From assembly GCF_049747295.1 (NCBI RefSeq), contig NZ_JBMHJM010000001.1, positions 4,340,001-4,404,000 on the forward strand: DNA of 64,000 nucleotides, written 5' to 3'. Position numbers and translations under genes: made by a program. Of this stretch, positions 17,570-27,428 are shown one piece after another. The DNA is from Afipia sp049747295. Its GTDB lineage: Bacteria; Pseudomonadota; Alphaproteobacteria; Rhizobiales; Xanthobacteraceae. The first letter of the stretch is position 1. Every line of letters begins with the position of its first letter. Below the pieces are notes generated by a model. That model was not told where the DNA came from and did not search any database. It was given only the letters and a program-made list of their open reading frames with translations.

Positions 17570-17721
17570 GACCGTACGCTAGCACGGATGCGGGATGATT
17601 GCGTGACAAGATCATTTGAGATTGATCGATTCCACAGCACAGGGCGTCGCCGGGCAATCATCTCGCCCACGCTCCCGCGTTATGAAAAAAGCAGGCTTCA
17701 GGCGCTCAACCGCGACAACTA

Positions 17722-18243
17722 TCAATCATCGTCATAGTCATCATCGTCTTCGGCCTGCATCTGCCGCTCCTCGATGGCATCGCGCAGATCGCGAAGCACC
17801 ACAATCGTCAGCAGAGCCATTCGCCGCTTCTGGTCCTGGGACAATGACGTGTAGAGGGGCTCCCACGCAGTCGCGAGTTTTCTTAAATCTGCGGAACGCT
17901 CGGCCAATGCATCGGCACGGCGATTTAGAAATTTCACAGGATTCCGGTCGCGGATGATCTCGATCGCGCTGCGGTCGCGGAATGCGGCGGCGCGCTCGCT
18001 CCACCGCTCCTGGCGATTTTTGGCGCGCGCGCGGATCGCGTCCTCCACCGCAGGCCAGAGTTTCTCCTGCTCGGGCGTGAGCTGAAGCGCGGCCTTGAGA
18101 ATACCGATGCGCGCATCGGTCAGGGCCTTGCGATCTTCGGAACTGAACTTCATCCCGTTGTCGTTGCGCGGCGTATCCGCATAAGCACACGGTGACAGGG
18201 CAATGAAAAGTACGGTTGCGCCTAAAATGGCCTTGTTGATCAT
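17722..18243 (-). CDS. Periplasmic LTXXQ (Spy/CpxP-like) protein
   Basis: 173 residues from ATG 18243, which has a GGGAGG ribosome site; an upstream in-frame start is less likely. Signal peptide ends near CAYA. The mature part has the helical LTPEQEKLWPAVEDAIRARAKNRQERW with the LTxxQ motif, and an acidic tail (EDDDDYDDD). LTXXQ proteins are periplasmic chaperone or stress-sensor-like proteins. A perfect FNR/FixK-type box lies about 80 bases upstream, pointing to induction at low oxygen. Confidence 0.85.
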   Translation of the reverse strand: MINKAILGATVLFIALSPCAYADTPRNDNGMKFSSEDRKALTDARIGILKAALQLTPEQEKLWPAVEDAIRARAKNRQERWSERAAAFRDRSAIEIIRDRNPVKFLNRRADALAERSADLRKLATAWEPLYTSLSQDQKRRMALLTIVVLRDLRDAIEERQMQAEDDDDYDDD

Positions 18244-18314
18244 TGTGGCCTCCCAGTACGGCTGTTGAAAAACAACATGGGACGCCATGGGTAGCGGGGG
18301 GCAACTGCGCCGCG

Positions 18315-18328
18315 TTGACGCAAATCAA
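18315..18328 (-). promoter_or_regulatory. FNR/FixK box upstream of the LTXXQ gene
   Basis: TTGACGCAAATCAA, the TTGAY-N4-ATCAA consensus. Its centre is 79 bases from the LTXXQ start, which would place a class II transcription start about 38 bases before the ATG. Strand given for the gene it serves; the site is nearly symmetrical. Confidence 0.65.
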
Positions 18329-18381
18329 CCGTCACGCATTGTGATCGTGAATGATGGCGAGGCGTGGGACGCGCTTGCGGC

Positions 18382-18765
18382 CTATTCTGCCGCTAAAGCA
18401 GCCGGTTTCTCTAGCTTGCGATAGAAACGCTCATAGAAGTCGTCGAATCCTTGCGCTGCGTGATGATGCCGATCGAGCAGGTCTTGTGGGGTCATCTGCT
18501 GCACAATCGTCTTCTCGCTCACGAGGCTGCGATTCAACGGGTTGGGAATAATTGCGACAATAGAGCCGCCGCGCAGGTGGTAGACATCACCGCATTCAAG
18601 GCAAATGATTTCCTGGCGGCACTTATGCTGCGCGATGAGTTCTGAGGCTTTCCAACGATAGCTCCATCCGCAATCGCAGCGAAATCTGAGCGTGTATTTT
18701 GGGCGGCGCCGGGGAAGGTAAGTGTCCAAGCATTTAAGCCAATGGGACAGTGTTGGCTCGTTCAT
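18382..18765 (-). CDS. Hypothetical protein with zinc-ribbon cysteines
   Basis: 127 residues starting MNEPTLSHWLKCL, with a GAGG ribosome site. Cysteines RCDCGWSYRW and later CRQEIICLECGDVYHLRGG resemble a zinc ribbon; the C-terminal third is helical (LLDRHHHAAQGFDDFYERFYRKLEK). No partner or known family. Probably cytoplasmic. Confidence 0.7.
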   Translation of the reverse strand: MNEPTLSHWLKCLDTYLPRRRPKYTLRFRCDCGWSYRWKASELIAQHKCRQEIICLECGDVYHLRGGSIVAIIPNPLNRSLVSEKTIVQQMTPQDLLDRHHHAAQGFDDFYERFYRKLEKPAALAAE

Positions 18766-19215
18766 GATTCCTCAACCAGTAGGCGAGGGAATCTTATGAC
18801 GCTATGACCGTGCAAACGCAAATAAACGGTGCTCGTTGCTCAAAGGTGATCCGAGTGCTTGCTAAAGTCCTTGATATCTAATCGTTTTCCGCATGCGGGG
18901 GGCGCCGCATCGATGCTCGAACTCGCTTTGCGCAGCAGCAGCTCTGAACCGAAAACGGCGGGACCGGAACATCGCCGCAGCCCAACCGGTCCTTAATGAG
19001 GGGCGTCCCGACGGTATCCCGTCCCAGTCAGGGGCACATCAATCAGTTGTCATAATCCTCCCCGGCAATCGTTTGTTGCGCGGGGATCACACAGCGGCGC
19101 AATCTCGCTCACCCCGCCAAAATAACGCCCCGCGGACCAGCCCGGCGATGGTTCCATATCCCCCAGATAGGGTACGAAATCGGACATACTTTAGTGAAGC
19201 GCCGAGGCTGGTGTG
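18766..19215. other. Intergenic region upstream of the first autotransporter
   Basis: About 450 bases with no credible gene on either strand. A GGAAC-N16-CGGT sequence near 18969 is one base off the EcfG consensus but 220 bases from the start of the autotransporter. Holds the presumed promoter of the 19-27 kb operon. Confidence 0.35.
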
Positions 19216-22200
19216 GTGACGTTTGGAAGTGAAAAGACCGGGCAGGTCCAGCGCGGGGCATCTTCAGTTCAATCGCTGTTGGGAAGTACAGCGCTGGTGC
19301 TGGTTGCGGGCTTGATACTGGCGAGCGCATCGCCGGCCTCGGCGCAGCAGATCACCAAGGGCGGCGGTGACGGCGGCGGTTTCGTGGACGGTGTGGTCAG
19401 CGGCAGCGGCGGCATCGGCGGTGGCGGCGGGGGCAAAGACGTTTCGGGGGCAGGAGGCGGCGACGCGGCGTTGACCCCCGGCGGCGTAGCTTCGGATGGA
19501 AACGGCGGCGGCGGCAGCGGCCACGTCGGAGCGGCCGGCTCTCCCAATGGTGTTGGTGCCGGCGGCGGCGGCGGCGCCACCGGGCCCAATTCTGGCGGTG
19601 ACGGCGGCGGAGAGAGCCTCGTCATTGGCGCTAACGGCGGCGACGGCTTCACCGGCGGTGGCGGTGGCGGTGGCGGCGCGGGTATTGTGGTTCCGAGTAC
19701 GGATAACTTCACGACCAGCGGCGTCCCAACGGTTTCCGGTGGGGCCGGTGGCTTCGGCAAAGGCGGTGGCGGCGGCGGCGTCGGGCTGGTTTCGCTGGGT
19801 GGAGGGACAATTTTCGGAGCAGCCGGGACCACCATCATTGGCGGTAGCGGCGGCAGCCTCTCCGACTTCGGCGGCGGCGGCGGGGCCGGAGTCTTTCTCT
19901 ATAGCGGCGGCGAGCTGCAAAACGACAGCACCATCCTTGGCGGTCAGGGTGGAGGTGGCCGTCTTGCCGGCGCTGGCGGCGCGGGCGTGCTGGCCAATCA
20001 AGCCGTCATCAGCAGCGCGGGCGCCGTCACTGGCGGCAGTGGCGGTAATGGCGTGGCGACCGGCCTTGGCGATGGTCACGGCGGGGCCGGCGGCAGCGGC
20101 ATGGAGGTGTGGCAAAGCACCATCACGAACCTTGCCGGCGGCACCATCACCGGCGGCGCCGGTGGAAACGGAGCTTTCGGCGGATTTGGCACCGGCGGCG
20201 TCGGCGGGGCCGGCGGCGCAGGCGTGCTGGTTCGGAATGGCGGCGGCAGCCGGGTTGAGAACTATGGCGACATCGTTGGCGGCGCCGGCGGCGCGGATGA
20301 TGGCAATGGCGGCCCGGCCGGCGTCGGCGGCGCGGGCGTCATTGGATCGGATCTCACCGTCATCAATGCCGGCAGCATCGCCGGCGGCGTGTCGGGCGAT
20401 ACGGTCTCACCAACGCAGGCCAACGCGATCACCTTCACCGGCGGCACCAACGTCTACGAAATGTGGGCGGGCTCCAGCACGAGCGGCAATGTGGTCGATC
20501 AGACCAACAACGGCACGCTCCGTCTCGGTGGCGATGTCACACCCGGCTCGGCTTTCGATCTTTCGCAGATCGGCGCGGCCGCCCAATACCAGGGCTTCAA
20601 CAAATTCGAAAAAACCGGCGACAGCGTCTGGACGTTGAGCAACACGTCGACCCAGAGAACGGACTGGACGATTGGCGGCGGCACGTTGGCGCTGGGTGCG
20701 GGGGCCAGCTTCAACGCGGCGAGTACCGTTAATGTCAAAGCCGGGACGTTCGACATCAGCGGCTCCGGAGCAGACCAGACTATCGGCGCGCTTTCCGGCC
20801 TTGCGGGCAGCACAGTGGATCTCGGCACGCGCACGCTGATATTCGGCGGGACCTCGCAGGGGACATTCGCCGGCGACATCACGGGCAGCGGCGGAATCGT
20901 CAAGAACGGCGCCAACACCCAGACATTCACCGGCGCGAACTCCTTCACAGGCGATGTGACGATCAACGCGGGCACGCTCGCGTTGTCCGGCGCAGGCAAA
21001 TTTGCGTCGACCGTCGGGGTGAATCTCACGGGCCCCGGTGCCGTTTTCGATATCGCCGGCAGCACATTGCCGAGCGTGACGATCGGCTCTCTCGCGGGCG
21101 GTTCAGGCACCACCGTGTCGCTCGGCGGGAATACGTTGGCCTTCGGAGACGGAGCGAACACGACTTACTCGGGCGTGATCTCGGGGTCGGGCGCGGGTCA
21201 TCTCGTGAAGCAGGGCACCGGCGTCGCGACGCTGAGCGGCGCGAACACATTTGGCGGCGGCGTGTCGCTCAATGGTGGCGGCCTGCTCCTTGGCAACGCC
21301 GGAGCGCTCGGCTCCGGCACGCTGACCGTCAACAACGCTGCGTCGCTCGACGGTCTCTCCAACTACACGCTTTCCAACAACATCACCCTCAACGCAGACT
21401 TGACGGTGCCTGGCGCCACCGATTTGAGGCTGAATGGCGCGCTGTCCGGCGCGGGCGGCCTGATCAAGGACGGCGCGCAGACGCTGACGCTTGGCGGCAC
21501 ATCGAATTACACCGGCGCGACACTGGTGAGCCAGGGTCTGCTGACTGCGGGCGCCGCTCATGTGTATTCGTCCGGGTCGGCCTTTACGGTGGCGAACGGC
21601 GCGATGCTGTCGATCAACAATTTCGACCAGACCATCGGTTCGCTGGCCGGCGAAGGCACCGTCGTCCTCGGCGGCGCGACGTTGACGGCCGGCGCCGACA
21701 ACACATCGACCACGTTCTCCGGTGAGATCGCCGGCGGCGGTGGTTTGACCAAGACCGGCACCGGCACGATGACGCTGTCGGACACCAATACCTATGTCGG
21801 CGCGACGACCATCGACGGTGGTACACTGCGGGTGAACAGCAGTGTGATGATGACAAGTGGTGTCACCGTAAACAGCACTGGCACGCTCGCCGGCAGCGGT
21901 CATTTGAATGCGGTGCAGGTGAACACAGGCGGCACCTTCGCGCCGGGTGACGGCGTCACGGCCGGTTCGTCGATGAATGTGGGAAGCCTCGCGTTCGCGT
22001 CCGGGGCGCAATACATGGTATCGCTCACGCCATCGACGTCGACCTGGGCCAATGTCTTTGGCAATGCGTCGCTGGGCGGTGCGACGGTTCGAACGAATTT
22101 CGCGAGTGGCGGCGTTTATGTGGAGAAGCGCTACACCATCCTCACCGCGGGTTCGATCACTGGTACGTTCGATCCTATCGTGGCCGGCCTGCCGCGGGTC

Positions 22201-23466
22201 TTCACGGCCACGCTCGACTACGATTTGAACAACGTCTATCTCGATCTGGCGATGAATATTCTTCCGCCGTCGCAGAGCGGCGCGAACATCAATCAGACCA
22301 ACGTCGCCAACGCCATCACAAACTTCTTCAACGCTGGAGGGGCGATCCCGATCGCGTTCGGCAGTCTCACGCCGAATGGTCTGACACAGGCCTCCGGCGA
22401 ACTCGGCAGCGCTTCGCAGCAGACGACGTTCCAGGCGATGAATCTGTTCATGGGCCTGATGACCGATCCGTTCGCGGCGGGGCGGGGTGTCGCGAACAAT
22501 GGTCCCACAGCGTTTGCCGATGACAGCGAGAGCATGGCCTATGCGGGCCGTGCAAAGCCGAAGTCGCCGCGCGATGCGTTTGCTGCATTTACCAAGGCGC
22601 CCCCGGCTGCATTCGCGCAACGCTGGAACGTGTGGGCTGCGGGTTACGGCGGTTCGCAGACGACGGACGGCAATGCTGTCACCGGTTCGAACACCACGAC
22701 CAGCGCAGTGTATGGTGCTGCCGCTGGTGCGGATTACTGGTTCTCACCGGATACCGTCGCAGGTTTCGCGCTTGCGGGCGGTGGCAGCAACTTCAGCGTT
22801 GCGAATGGTGGCTCGGGCCGTTCGGATATGTTCCAGGCGGGCGCGTTCGTCCGTCACAATTTCGATGCAACGTATCTGACTGCCGCAGTCGCCTACGGCT
22901 GGCAGGATGTCACCACCGATCGTTACGTGACTGTCGCGGGCGTCGATCACCTGCGCGCCAACTTCAATGCCAACGCTTACTCTGGCCGCCTTGAGTTGGG
23001 TCATCGCTTCCTGACGCCATGGTTCGGCGGGCTGGGCGTGTCGCCTTATGCCGCCGCACAGATCACGGCATTTGAATTGCCGTCGTATGCCGAGCGCGCG
23101 ATCTCCGGCGCGAGCACCTTCGCATTGAACTATGGTGGAGACACCACCACGTCGTCACGCACTGAACTCGGTCTGCGCACCGACAAGTCGTATGCGCTCG
23201 ATGGTGCAGTCCTCACGCTGCGCGGCCGTGCGGCATGGGCGCATGACTTCGATCCCGATCGTGCGGTCAGCGCAACCTTCCAGACGCTGCCCGGCGCCTC
23301 GTTCGTGGTGAACGGCGCGGCGCTTGCATCCGACTCCGCACTCACCACAGCTTCCGCCGAAGTGCGATGGATGAACGGCTGGTCCGTCGCCGCGACATTC
23401 GAAGGCGAGTTCTCCGACGTCACCCGCAGCTACGCGGGCAAGGGCGTGGTGCGTTACAATTGGTAA
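19216..23466 (+). CDS. Autotransporter 1: glycine-rich passenger with C-terminal beta-barrel
   Basis: About 1416 residues from GTG 19216, the start used by the third copy (both begin VTFGS.K). Order: extended signal region (1-45, ending ASPASAQQ); glycine-rich segment dense in GGxGG (about 45-400); a beta-helical part with autotransporter-associated repeats of the type GGLTKTGTGTMTLSDTNTY...GGTLRVNS (about 440-930); linker; and a beta-barrel in the last 280 residues ending in RYNW, the aromatic C terminus needed for barrel assembly. A type V surface protein, probably adhesive or matrix-forming. Only nine bases precede the next autotransporter. Confidence 0.92.
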   Translation: MTFGSEKTGQVQRGASSVQSLLGSTALVLVAGLILASASPASAQQITKGGGDGGGFVDGVVSGSGGIGGGGGGKDVSGAGGGDAALTPGGVASDGNGGGGSGHVGAAGSPNGVGAGGGGGATGPNSGGDGGGESLVIGANGGDGFTGGGGGGGGAGIVVPSTDNFTTSGVPTVSGGAGGFGKGGGGGGVGLVSLGGGTIFGAAGTTIIGGSGGSLSDFGGGGGAGVFLYSGGELQNDSTILGGQGGGGRLAGAGGAGVLANQAVISSAGAVTGGSGGNGVATGLGDGHGGAGGSGMEVWQSTITNLAGGTITGGAGGNGAFGGFGTGGVGGAGGAGVLVRNGGGSRVENYGDIVGGAGGADDGNGGPAGVGGAGVIGSDLTVINAGSIAGGVSGDTVSPTQANAITFTGGTNVYEMWAGSSTSGNVVDQTNNGTLRLGGDVTPGSAFDLSQIGAAAQYQGFNKFEKTGDSVWTLSNTSTQRTDWTIGGGTLALGAGASFNAASTVNVKAGTFDISGSGADQTIGALSGLAGSTVDLGTRTLIFGGTSQGTFAGDITGSGGIVKNGANTQTFTGANSFTGDVTINAGTLALSGAGKFASTVGVNLTGPGAVFDIAGSTLPSVTIGSLAGGSGTTVSLGGNTLAFGDGANTTYSGVISGSGAGHLVKQGTGVATLSGANTFGGGVSLNGGGLLLGNAGALGSGTLTVNNAASLDGLSNYTLSNNITLNADLTVPGATDLRLNGALSGAGGLIKDGAQTLTLGGTSNYTGATLVSQGLLTAGAAHVYSSGSAFTVANGAMLSINNFDQTIGSLAGEGTVVLGGATLTAGADNTSTTFSGEIAGGGGLTKTGTGTMTLSDTNTYVGATTIDGGTLRVNSSVMMTSGVTVNSTGTLAGSGHLNAVQVNTGGTFAPGDGVTAGSSMNVGSLAFASGAQYMVSLTPSTSTWANVFGNASLGGATVRTNFASGGVYVEKRYTILTAGSITGTFDPIVAGLPRVFTATLDYDLNNVYLDLAMNILPPSQSGANINQTNVANAITNFFNAGGAIPIAFGSLTPNGLTQASGELGSASQQTTFQAMNLFMGLMTDPFAAGRGVANNGPTAFADDSESMAYAGRAKPKSPRDAFAAFTKAPPAAFAQRWNVWAAGYGGSQTTDGNAVTGSNTTTSAVYGAAAGADYWFSPDTVAGFALAGGGSNFSVANGGSGRSDMFQAGAFVRHNFDATYLTAAVAYGWQDVTTDRYVTVAGVDHLRANFNANAYSGRLELGHRFLTPWFGGLGVSPYAAAQITAFELPSYAERAISGASTFALNYGGDTTTSSRTELGLRTDKSYALDGAVLTLRGRAAWAHDFDPDRAVSATFQTLPGASFVVNGAALASDSALTTASAEVRWMNGWSVAATFEGEFSDVTRSYAGKGVVRYNW

Positions 23467-23475
23467 GACGTAAAC

Positions 23476-26400
23476 ATGATTGCCGCTAAACAAGTTTCAA
23501 AGATTGTGACCCGCCGTCATTCACTTTCAACGCAATCGCTGTTGAACAGCACCGCGCTCTTGCGCCTCTGCTGCGCCGGTGCGCTCGGGTTCACGCTTTC
23601 CGGCGCGCTGCTTGCGACGCCGGCATGGGCCGATTGCTCGCCCCAGGTGGCCGACGGCGTGACCGCGACCTGTACCGGCACCACCAGCAATCAAGGCGGC
23701 GGCGCACCCGGCACCAGCGCGGGCACTGACGGCTACGGTACTGGAGCTGAGACCGGTGTCACCGTCAACGTCAGCAGCGGCGCCGCCAACACGATCACTG
23801 GCGCCAATAATGGCATCAATCTCGGCGACGCGACGGTGATCAACGGTGCCGGCGCCAGCATCACCGGTGCCAAAGGAATCACCGCTAGTAGCGGCTTTGC
23901 CAATGTTACCAATTCCGGCACCATCAGCGGCACCGCGGGGGACGGCATTTCCGCCGCGACCGATGCGACGGTGATCAACACTGCCGGGGGCAGCATCACG
24001 AGTGGCGTCTTCGGAATTCACGCCACCTCGGGCTCTGCCGATGTCACTAATTCCGGCAGCATCGTCGGCACCGGCGGTTCCGGCATTGCCGCCAGCCTCA
24101 ACGCAACGGTGACCAACAATGCCGGTGGCAGCATCACGGGTAATTTGGCAATTGGCACCAGCTCGGGTTTTATTAATCTCACCAATTCCGGCACCGTCAC
24201 CGGCACCTTGTTTCAGGCCATTTCCGCCGCCACCGGCGCGACGGTGACGAACAACGCAGGCGCTAGCATCACAGGCGGCCAGTACGGAATCCAGGTTTTC
24301 TCGGGCTTTGCAGACATCACCAATGCCGGGATCATTACCGGCACCACCGACACCGCCATTTCGGCCAGCACTAACGCGACGGTGATCAACGCTGCTGGCG
24401 GCAGCATCACGGGTGCCGCCAGTGGAATTGTCGCCAGCTCGGGCGCTGCCAATGTCACCAATTCCGGGATCATTACCGGCAGCAGCGACATGGGCATTTT
24501 CGGCGCTACGAAGGCGACGGTGATCAACAATGCCGGCGGCAACATCACCGGCGGCAATTACGGCATCCTCTCCAGCACTGGCTCTGTCAGTGTCACCAAT
24601 TCCGGCAGCATCACCAGCACGGCGGGCAGTTCCGCCGCCATTTTCGCCGGCACCGTTGCGACGGTGATCAATAACGCCGGCGGCAGCATCACAGGCGACA
24701 CCTACGGAATCATCGCCAACGCAGGCTCTGCCAATGTCACCAATTCGGGCAGCATTACCGGCACCAACGGCTTCGGCATTAGGGCCGACACCAGTGCGAT
24801 CGTGACCAACAATGCCGGCGGCAGCATCACGGGCGGTATTGCAATTGTCGGCCTCGGCGACGGTTCTTCGATCTTTAACGCCGGCACCATCAGCGGCGAT
24901 GGCCGCGGGATCCGGTTCCTCGGTGGCGGGTCTTCGATCTTCAATGCGGGCACCATCAGTGGCGGCACTTCCTTTGCGATCCAGTTCAGCGGCACTGACA
25001 ACACGCTCACGCTGGCGCAGGGCTCGGTCATCCACGGTGACGTGCAAGGCACCGGCAGCGATACGTTCCAGCTCGGCGGCACTGCTGCTGCGACGTTCGA
25101 TGTCAGCGCACTTGGCGTGCTTGGTGGCACCGCGCAGTATCAGGGCTTCAGCACCTTCAACAAGATCGACAGCTCGGTCTGGACGCTGACCGGCACCAGC
25201 AGCTTTACCGGCGATGTGAACGTCAACGCCGGCACGCTGGTGGTGAACGGCGATCTGTCGGCGGCAGGCCCGCTGCTCGTGAATCCGGGTGGCACGTTGT
25301 CAGGCACCGGTACCGTCCCGTTCACGCTGCTCGATCACGACGCAACGCTCGCGCCGGGCCCACTCAACGACACCGGCACGCTGACCATCATGGATAGCCT
25401 GAGATTCTGCGACTGCAGCACGTATGCCGTGAAGGTGTCCGGTGCCAACAGTGACCGCGTCAACGTTGTCGCCGGAGGCTTCGGTCCCGGCGATGCCGAT
25501 CTTGTTGGATTGGTGCGGGTGAGTTCGCCGACCGGAAACTATCGCTTCAACTCGGCCTATACAATCCTGACCACGCAAGGTGGATTGGGCGGCACGACAT
25601 TCGACACGCTGGCAACGCCGAACGGCATCAGCGGCGTGCTCAGCTACACCAGCAATGACGTGTTGCTGACGCTGACCTCGCAGCTTGGGCAAATCGCAGG
25701 ATTGAACGGCAATCAGCAAAAAGTCGCGACGGTGCTCGACACTGCTTTCAATGCGCCCGGTGGTAGCAGCGGCAGGCTCGGCGCGATCTTCGGCGATCAC
25801 GTCGCGCAGAATCTGACGCAGGCCTCGGGCGAACTCGGCACGGCTTCGCAGCAGACGACGTATCAGGCCATGAATCTGTTCATGGGCTTGATGACCGATC
25901 CGTTCTCGGCGGGGCGCGGCGTCGCGCAAAATGGCCCGACGGCGTTCGCGGATGAGAGCGAGAGCTTGGCCTATGCGGGACGCGCGCAATCGAAGTCGCA
26001 GCGCGATGCGTTTGCGGCTTTCACCAAAGCACCACCGGCAGCCGCGTTCGCGCAGCGCTGGAACGTGTGGGCAGCGGGTTACGGCGGATCGCAGACCACC
26101 GATGGCAATGCCGTCACTGGTTCGAACAATACCACCAGCGCTGTTTATGGCGCTGCGGCCGGTGCGGACTACTGGTTCTCGCCGGATACCGTTGCAGGTT
26201 TCGCGCTTGCGGGCGGCGGCAGCAACTTCAGCGTCGTCAATGGTGGCTCGGGCCGTTCGGATATGTTCCAGGCCGGCGCGTTCGTGCGCCACAACTTCGA
26301 TGCGACGTATCTCACAGCCGCAGTCGCCTATGGCTGGCAGGACGTCACCACCGATCGTTATCTGACTGTCGCTGGTGTCGATCATCTGCGTGCCAACTTC

Positions 26401-26901
26401 AACGCCAATGCCTACTCGGGCCGCCTTGAGTTGGGCCATCGCTTCCTGACACCATGGTTCGGTGGGCTTGGCGTCTCGCCGTATGCCGCTGCACAGATCA
26501 CCGCATTCGAACTGCCGTCCTATGCCGAGCGCGCGATCAGCGGCGTTGGCACGTTTGCACTGAATTACGGTGGAGACACTACGACCGCGTCACGCACTGA
26601 GGTTGGTTTGCGTTCAGACAAATCTTATGCACTCGATGGCGCGGTTCTCACGCTGCGCGGCCGCGCGGCGTGGGCGCATGACTTCAATCCGGATCGTGCG
26701 ATTGGCGCGACATTCCAGACGCTGCCCGGCGCATCGTTCGTCGTGAACGGCGCGGCGCTCGCATCCGACTCCGCACTCACGACGGCCTCCGCCGAAGTGC
26801 GCTGGATGAATGGCTGGTCCGTTGCCGCGACGTTTGAGGGTGAATTCTCTGATGTGACGCGCAGCTACGCCGGCAAGGGCGTGGTGCGCTACAATTGGTG
26901 A
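23476..26901 (+). CDS. Autotransporter 2: repeat passenger with near-identical beta-barrel
   Basis: 1141 residues. Extended signal region with the shared S-L-x-N-S-T-A-L-L-R-L-C motif, ending near PAWAD (50-53). Seven tandem repeats of about 45 residues from residue 118 (ATVINNAGGSITG...SGSANVTNSGSITGT), then a short beta-helical part and the beta-barrel. In the last 280 residues I count 11 substitutions relative to autotransporter 1, while many third codon positions differ. Follows copy 1 by nine bases, so probably co-transcribed with it. Confidence 0.92.
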   Translation: MIAAKQVSKIVTRRHSLSTQSLLNSTALLRLCCAGALGFTLSGALLATPAWADCSPQVADGVTATCTGTTSNQGGGAPGTSAGTDGYGTGAETGVTVNVSSGAANTITGANNGINLGDATVINGAGASITGAKGITASSGFANVTNSGTISGTAGDGISAATDATVINTAGGSITSGVFGIHATSGSADVTNSGSIVGTGGSGIAASLNATVTNNAGGSITGNLAIGTSSGFINLTNSGTVTGTLFQAISAATGATVTNNAGASITGGQYGIQVFSGFADITNAGIITGTTDTAISASTNATVINAAGGSITGAASGIVASSGAANVTNSGIITGSSDMGIFGATKATVINNAGGNITGGNYGILSSTGSVSVTNSGSITSTAGSSAAIFAGTVATVINNAGGSITGDTYGIIANAGSANVTNSGSITGTNGFGIRADTSAIVTNNAGGSITGGIAIVGLGDGSSIFNAGTISGDGRGIRFLGGGSSIFNAGTISGGTSFAIQFSGTDNTLTLAQGSVIHGDVQGTGSDTFQLGGTAAATFDVSALGVLGGTAQYQGFSTFNKIDSSVWTLTGTSSFTGDVNVNAGTLVVNGDLSAAGPLLVNPGGTLSGTGTVPFTLLDHDATLAPGPLNDTGTLTIMDSLRFCDCSTYAVKVSGANSDRVNVVAGGFGPGDADLVGLVRVSSPTGNYRFNSAYTILTTQGGLGGTTFDTLATPNGISGVLSYTSNDVLLTLTSQLGQIAGLNGNQQKVATVLDTAFNAPGGSSGRLGAIFGDHVAQNLTQASGELGTASQQTTYQAMNLFMGLMTDPFSAGRGVAQNGPTAFADESESLAYAGRAQSKSQRDAFAAFTKAPPAAAFAQRWNVWAAGYGGSQTTDGNAVTGSNNTTSAVYGAAAGADYWFSPDTVAGFALAGGGSNFSVVNGGSGRSDMFQAGAFVRHNFDATYLTAAVAYGWQDVTTDRYLTVAGVDHLRANFNANAYSGRLELGHRFLTPWFGGLGVSPYAAAQITAFELPSYAERAISGVGTFALNYGGDTTTASRTEVGLRSDKSYALDGAVLTLRGRAAWAHDFNPDRAIGATFQTLPGASFVVNGAALASDSALTTASAEVRWMNGWSVAATFEGEFSDVTRSYAGKGVVRYNW
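23827..24800 (+). repeat. Seven tandem ~138-base coding repeats in autotransporter 2
   Basis: Each unit encodes about 45 residues with the core ATVxNxAGGSITG, a GI pair, an SG-xANVTNSG core and an ITGT-type end. An eighth partial unit begins near 24790. Units are imperfect. They are expected to stack as beta-helix rungs, and copy number could change by slippage or recombination. Confidence 0.8.
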
Positions 26902-26989
26902 GGCTGCCGCGGAATCGCTGCCGCTTCTTGATCTGACATCTGAAGACAGCAGGTCAGGAGAAGAGGGGCTGCGTTGCGGCACAAAGGTT

Positions 26990-27029
26990 ACCGGCCGGCC
27001 AAAAGCTTTGGAAAGAATGGCCAGCCGGT
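26990..27029 (+). terminator. Hairpin after the tandem autotransporters
   Basis: Twelve-base arms ACCGGCCGGCCA and TGGCCAGCCGGT pair with one mismatch around a 16-base loop, 90 bases after the stop of autotransporter 2. There is no following T run, so it may be a terminator helped by Rho or an mRNA-stability stem. The rest of 26902-27194 shows nothing else. Confidence 0.35.
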
Positions 27030-27194
27030 CCTGAGAGTCATCCGCTGTGATCAGGGTCTAACATCCTGATCGCCGCATCCGACGAACAGCCAACCGGAAG
27101 CTTTTACGCACGTTCCAAAAAATCCCGGCCAGTTCTGCCTCGCACCGGCCGGGCAGTTTCGCGTGTCGCTTTTCCGCGTGGTCGGTCGTTTCAC

Positions 27195-27428
27195 TTATTC
27201 CAGCCCTAGCTCGCGGCGAATCTCAGCCTCGCGTGCACGCTGCCGCCGCTTCGCGATCCGCTTGTCCGTAAACGGAAAGCCGGACTCCTTGGCTTTGATC
27301 TGCACAGACGTCGCCGTTCGCCTGAGACGAGCCGCGGCTCGTAGCGAAGAAGCTCCGGCCTCGACGAGCTTTCGCAGTTCTTCAACGTGCTCGGATGTCC
27401 AGCTTCGATTGGTCAGATGAGATCTCAT
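27195..27428 (-). CDS. Small helix-turn-helix-like hypothetical protein
   Basis: 77 residues starting MRSHLTNRSWTSEHVEELRKL. The middle (AGASSLRAAARLRRTATSVQIKAKESGFPF) looks like a Myb/SANT- or GcrA-type helix-turn-helix that recognises DNA, and the end is a basic helix. Its start overlaps the 3' end of the upstream gene at 27621 by 47 bases, so it is likely translated from the same mRNA. Genes like this recur in rhizobial genomes, without known targets. Confidence 0.65.
   Translation of the reverse strand: MRSHLTNRSWTSEHVEELRKLVEAGASSLRAAARLRRTATSVQIKAKESGFPFTDKRIAKRRQRAREAEIRRELGLE

Noticed and set aside
18893..19219. Open frame of 108 codons upstream of the first autotransporter
   Set aside because: No ribosome site, composition unlike a protein, and it runs into the autotransporter start in another frame.
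19264..20115. Long minus-strand frame, Ala-rich, opposite the glycine-rich domain
   Set aside because: An artefact of the GGC-rich coding strand; the plus-strand gene has signal peptide and barrel.
19345..20440. Glycine-rich repeats as a CRISPR-like or minisatellite array
   Set aside because: Repeats are irregular codon-level runs within one open frame with no fixed spacer length.
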